From: an uncultured Oscillospiraceae bacterium
GTDB lineage: Bacteria > Bacillota > Clostridia > Oscillospirales > Oscillospiraceae
Length of the DNA stretch: 40,146 bases
Assembly (NCBI GenBank): GCA_951801655.1
Contig: CATONV010000016.1
Location: forward strand, 1 to 40,146
Reading direction: 5' to 3'
How positions within the stretch are numbered: position 1 is the stretch's first letter; each line of letters starts with the position of its first letter. A program made the translations under genes and the position numbers. The notes under the pieces were generated by a model. It did no database searches. It worked only from the letters and a program-made list of their open reading frames with translations, and was not told where the DNA came from. This document shows, in pieces, positions 38,075 to 40,146 of this stretch.

Positions 38075-39115
38075 ATGAAAAAAGCACTCTCTCTGGCCCT
38101 GGCCGCCGCGCTGGCGGCAAGCGTTCTGACCGGCTGCGGCGCGGGCAAAACTGACTCGCCCGACGCCTCCCGGCCGGACTCCGGCGCAAGCGGCTCCCCT
38201 GCCGCCTCCACCCCCGTCGACACCCAGCCCGACCCCGTCACCATCAATTTCCCCACCGCCGGCTCCGGCGGGGCCCTGTACGCCGTGGGCGCGGCCATTA
38301 CCAACCTGTGGGACACGGAGATTTCCTACGTCAGCGCCTCCAGCCAGGCCTCCAACGGCGGCATTGACAACCTGACCCAGGTGTCTGAGGGCGAGGCCCA
38401 GGTGTCTATCGCCATCAGCTCCAACTGCTGGCAGTGCCTCAACGGCACCGACAGCTTTGAGGGCTACGCCTATGACGACCTGAAGGTGATCGCCGGACTG
38501 TACTTCAACCCCAACCAGGTAGTGGTCACCGAGAAATCCGGCGTCTCCGACCTGGCCGGCATCAAGGGCAAGCACTTCGCCGTGGCCGCCGCCGGCTCCA
38601 GCGTGGAGGGAGAGTGCAAAAACCACTTCACCGCCGCCGGCCTGACCTACCCCGACGACATCAACTGCGAGTACATCGCCTTTACCGACGCGGCTGACAT
38701 GCTCCAGAACGGTACCATCGACGGGGCCTGGATTATGTCCGGCGCTCCCGCTGCCGCCGTCACCCAGGCGTGTACCTCCGGCTGCCGGCTGGTGAACATC
38801 AGCGACGACATCATCTCCGCCCTCCGGGAACAGTACCCCTGGTACGCTCCCTTTACCATTCCCGCCGGCACCTACCCCAACCAGGATGAGGATGTGCAGA
38901 CCTCCGCGATCAAGATGGTCATGTTCTGCCGGGGCGACCTGGACGAGCAGGCCGTATATGACCTGACCAGGACCTTTTGGGAAAACATCGACAAGCTGGG
39001 CGAGGCTCAGGCCAACCTGAAGGGCCTTACCCCTCAGGAGGCCGTGAAGGATATCGCCGAGCTGCCCCTCCACCCCGGCGCCCAGCGGTACTACCAGGAG
39101 ATCGGCGTGCTGTAA
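38075..39115 (+). CDS. TAXI-family TRAP solute-binding lipoprotein
   Basis: 346 aa from the ATG at 38075, about 10 bases after AAAAGGAG; a start at 38066 is possible. Signal peptide MKKALSLALAAALAASVLTG then C, a lipobox LTGC, so it is lipid-anchored outside the membrane. After a Ser/Pro-rich spacer comes the TAXI fold: FPTAGSGGALYAVGAAITNL, SNGGIDNLTQVSEGEAQVSI, VVVTEKSGVSDLAGIKGKHF, GTIDGAWIMSGAP. It captures substrate for the permease encoded upstream and ends before a strong terminator. Confidence 0.95.
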   Translation: MKKALSLALAAALAASVLTGCGAGKTDSPDASRPDSGASGSPAASTPVDTQPDPVTINFPTAGSGGALYAVGAAITNLWDTEISYVSASSQASNGGIDNLTQVSEGEAQVSIAISSNCWQCLNGTDSFEGYAYDDLKVIAGLYFNPNQVVVTEKSGVSDLAGIKGKHFAVAAAGSSVEGECKNHFTAAGLTYPDDINCEYIAFTDAADMLQNGTIDGAWIMSGAPAAAVTQACTSGCRLVNISDDIISALREQYPWYAPFTIPAGTYPNQDEDVQTSAIKMVMFCRGDLDEQAVYDLTRTFWENIDKLGEAQANLKGLTPQEAVKDIAELPLHPGAQRYYQEIGVL

Positions 39116-39162
39116 GAGACACCGTTCGCCGCACAAAAGCTTCTTCCTTTGACAAGACGCAA

Positions 39163-39195
39163 AAGCGCCCCTGTCCGCATCGGACAGGGGCGCTT
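39163..39195. terminator. Bidirectional intrinsic terminator
   Basis: AAGCGCCCCTGTCCG and CGGACAGGGGCGCTT, perfect 15-bp arms with a 3-base loop, between the convergent TRAP operon and rpsR. Confidence 0.9.
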
Positions 39196-39206
39196 CCTCT
39201 CAAAAA

Positions 39207-39452
39207 TCAGTCGGTGACGTAGGGCAGCAGGGCGACCTGACGGGCGCGCTTGATGGCCTCAGTCAGCTGGCGCTGATGCATGGCGCAGGTGCCGGTGGTG
39301 CGGCGGGGCAGGATCTTGGCCCTCTCGGATGTGAACCGGCGCAGCTTGGCGGCATCTTTGTAGTCGATCTGCTCCACCTTGTCGGCGCAGAAGGCACAGA
39401 CCTTGCGGCGCTTACGGCCCCGCATGGGCTTGTTATCGCGTTCCATAGCCAT
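39207..39452 (-). CDS. rpsR: 30S ribosomal protein S18
   Basis: 81 aa; AAAGGAGG lies 7 bases before the ATG. Family landmarks: [40 protein letters not shown], and [20 protein letters not shown]. The cysteines C19, C22 and C56, with a nearby H58, indicate a zinc-type (C+) S18 form. It binds the 16S rRNA platform next to S6. Last gene of the rpsF-ssb-rpsR operon, closed by the bidirectional terminator. Confidence 0.98.
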   Translation of the reverse strand: MAMERDNKPMRGRKRRKVCAFCADKVEQIDYKDAAKLRRFTSERAKILPRRTTGTCAMHQRQLTEAIKRARQVALLPYVTD

Positions 39453-39487
39453 GAGATTAACCTCCTTTTAAGACCTAGTGGTCAAAG

Positions 39488-39970
39488 TCAAAACGGCAGG
39501 GTGCCGTCGTCTGTTGAAAGCTCAGCGAACTGGTCGCCGTCTGCGGGGGGGGCGCCGTAGCCGCCGAAGGGATCGGAGGGGGCGGAGGGAGAAGCCGGCG
39601 CGGAGGGGTAGCCATAGTTTCCGTTCTGGTGGTAGCCGTCGCCTTCGCGCTTGGAGTCGCCGAAGTAAATCTGGTCGGCGATGACCTCGGCGGAGCGGCG
39701 CTTTCCACCCTCCTTGTCTGTCCAATCCCGGATCTGCAGCCGGCCCTCGACCACCGCCATGCGGCCCTTGGAGAAATAGCGGCTGACAAATTCGGCGGTC
39801 TGGCGCCAGGCCACCACATCGATAAAGTCGGTGGCCCTTTCGCCGGTGGCCTTGTCCTTAAAGTCCCGATCTACGGCCAGGGAGAAGGAGGCCACGGGAG
39901 TTCCGGTCTGGGTTCGTCTCAGCTCAGGGTCGCGGGTGAGACGGCCCATGATGAAGATCTTGTTCAGCAC
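39488..39970 (-). CDS. ssb: Single-stranded DNA-binding protein
   Basis: 160 aa from a GTG at 39970. The N-terminal OB fold covers about residues 1-105 (MLNKIFIMGRLTRDPELRRT, FIDVVAWRQTAEFVSRYFSK, VVEGRLQIRDW). A Gly/Pro/Ser-rich disordered linker and the conserved acidic tip DDGTLPF at the C-terminus recruit replication and repair partners. Complete and typical in length. Lies between rpsF and rpsR with short gaps, the standard bacterial operon. Confidence 0.97.
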   Translation of the reverse strand: MLNKIFIMGRLTRDPELRRTQTGTPVASFSLAVDRDFKDKATGERATDFIDVVAWRQTAEFVSRYFSKGRMAVVEGRLQIRDWTDKEGGKRRSAEVIADQIYFGDSKREGDGYHQNGNYGYPSAPASPSAPSDPFGGYGAPPADGDQFAELSTDDGTLPF

Positions 39971-39982
39971 TGCCTCTCCCCC

Positions 39983-40146
39983 TTACTCGTCCTTGCAGAC
40001 GATTATGGAGCGCATCACGCTGTCGGTAATCCGGAAAATACGGTCCAGCTCAGCGGGAACGGCGGCAGCGGCGGTGAAGGTCATCAGCACGTAGTAGCCC
40101 TCCATCAGGTCGTTGATGGGATAGGCCAGCCGGCGCTTGCCCCACT
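39983..40146 (-). CDS. rpsF: 30S ribosomal protein S6, C-terminal part, cut by window end
   Basis: About 54 codons remain, reading GKRRLAYPINDLMEGYYVLM, then TFTAAAAVPAELDRIFRITD, and ending SVMRSIIVCKDE. The W/GKRRLAYPI motif and the EL-x-R-x-FRI-x-D-x-V-x-R block are diagnostic of S6. The start and N-terminal half lie beyond the window. First gene of the rpsF-ssb-rpsR operon. Confidence 0.96.
   Translation of the reverse strand, partial: WGKRRLAYPINDLMEGYYVLMTFTAAAAVPAELDRIFRITDSVMRSIIVCKDE

Noticed and set aside
36926-39136. 736-aa minus-strand frame opposite the TRAP genes
   Set aside because: Covers two well-identified transporter genes and their gap; His/Gly-rich shadow.
1-40146. CRISPR array, insertion sequence, integrase or restriction system
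   Set aside because: No regularly spaced direct repeats, transposase, recombinase, Cas or methylase signatures were seen on either strand.

Overview
The window is high-GC chromosomal DNA from an endospore-forming member of the Clostridia, most likely an Oscillospiraceae-type gut anaerobe of the Flavonifractor/Pseudoflavonifractor/Lawsonibacter kind. The evidence is a germination protease gene divergent from rpsT, RNase J, an rpsF-ssb-rpsR operon, a SpoIIQ-like M23 protein, strong AGGAGG ribosome binding sites, and frequent GTG/TTG starts. The genus is inferred from overall character, not from a marker gene.

Layout. 1-3.1 kb: the 5' part of a tRNA-Gly(TCC), an aspartate carbamoyltransferase with a PyrI-like zinc tail (minus), a ribbon-helix-helix microprotein, a secreted Cys/His-repeat protein, a CmpB-family membrane protein and a 56-aa membrane microprotein. 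3.1-4.7 kb: a polysaccharide deacetylase and a small phage-type control module (XRE repressor, twin operators, three microproteins). 4.7-8.0 kb: SPFH/stomatin and NfeD operon, a second orphan XRE regulator with its own twin operators, a WYL regulator and an ArsC/Spx-like protein. 8.2-12.6 kb: a nucleotidyltransferase/phosphomannomutase-like fusion and RNase J, separated by a repeat-rich gap. 12.6-13.3 kb: a gene-free stretch with a near-consensus promoter, strong hairpins and a terminator, possibly a small RNA.

13.3-20.6 kb is the most unusual part. It is a three-gene plus-strand cluster: a 1597-aa protein with HD phosphohydrolase, helical-repeat, NadD/CoaD-like nucleotidyltransferase, probable GNAT and phosphoribosyltransferase-like parts; a lactate/malate-dehydrogenase-like protein with an N-terminal extension; and a flavodoxin-fold reductase with four clustered cysteines. 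The motifs suggest nucleotide or pyridine-cofactor chemistry coupled to redox. I do not know a described pathway with this set, and I consider it the best candidate for an undescribed system. Small palindromic elements occupy both intergenic gaps.

20.6-26.7 kb: ECF sigma and anti-sigma pair, M23/SpoIIQ-like protein, RpiB, YihY, rpsT, gpr and a small membrane protein. 26.7-31.4 kb (minus): an ABC-2 exporter operon (ATPase, zinc-ribbon membrane protein, two permeases). 31.6-34.2 kb: a BceAB-type ABC transporter without adjacent two-component genes. 34.4-39.1 kb: a MATE exporter and a TRAP-TAXI transporter (fused permease plus lipoprotein binding protein). 39.2 kb to the end: rpsR, ssb and the 3' part of rpsF on the minus strand.
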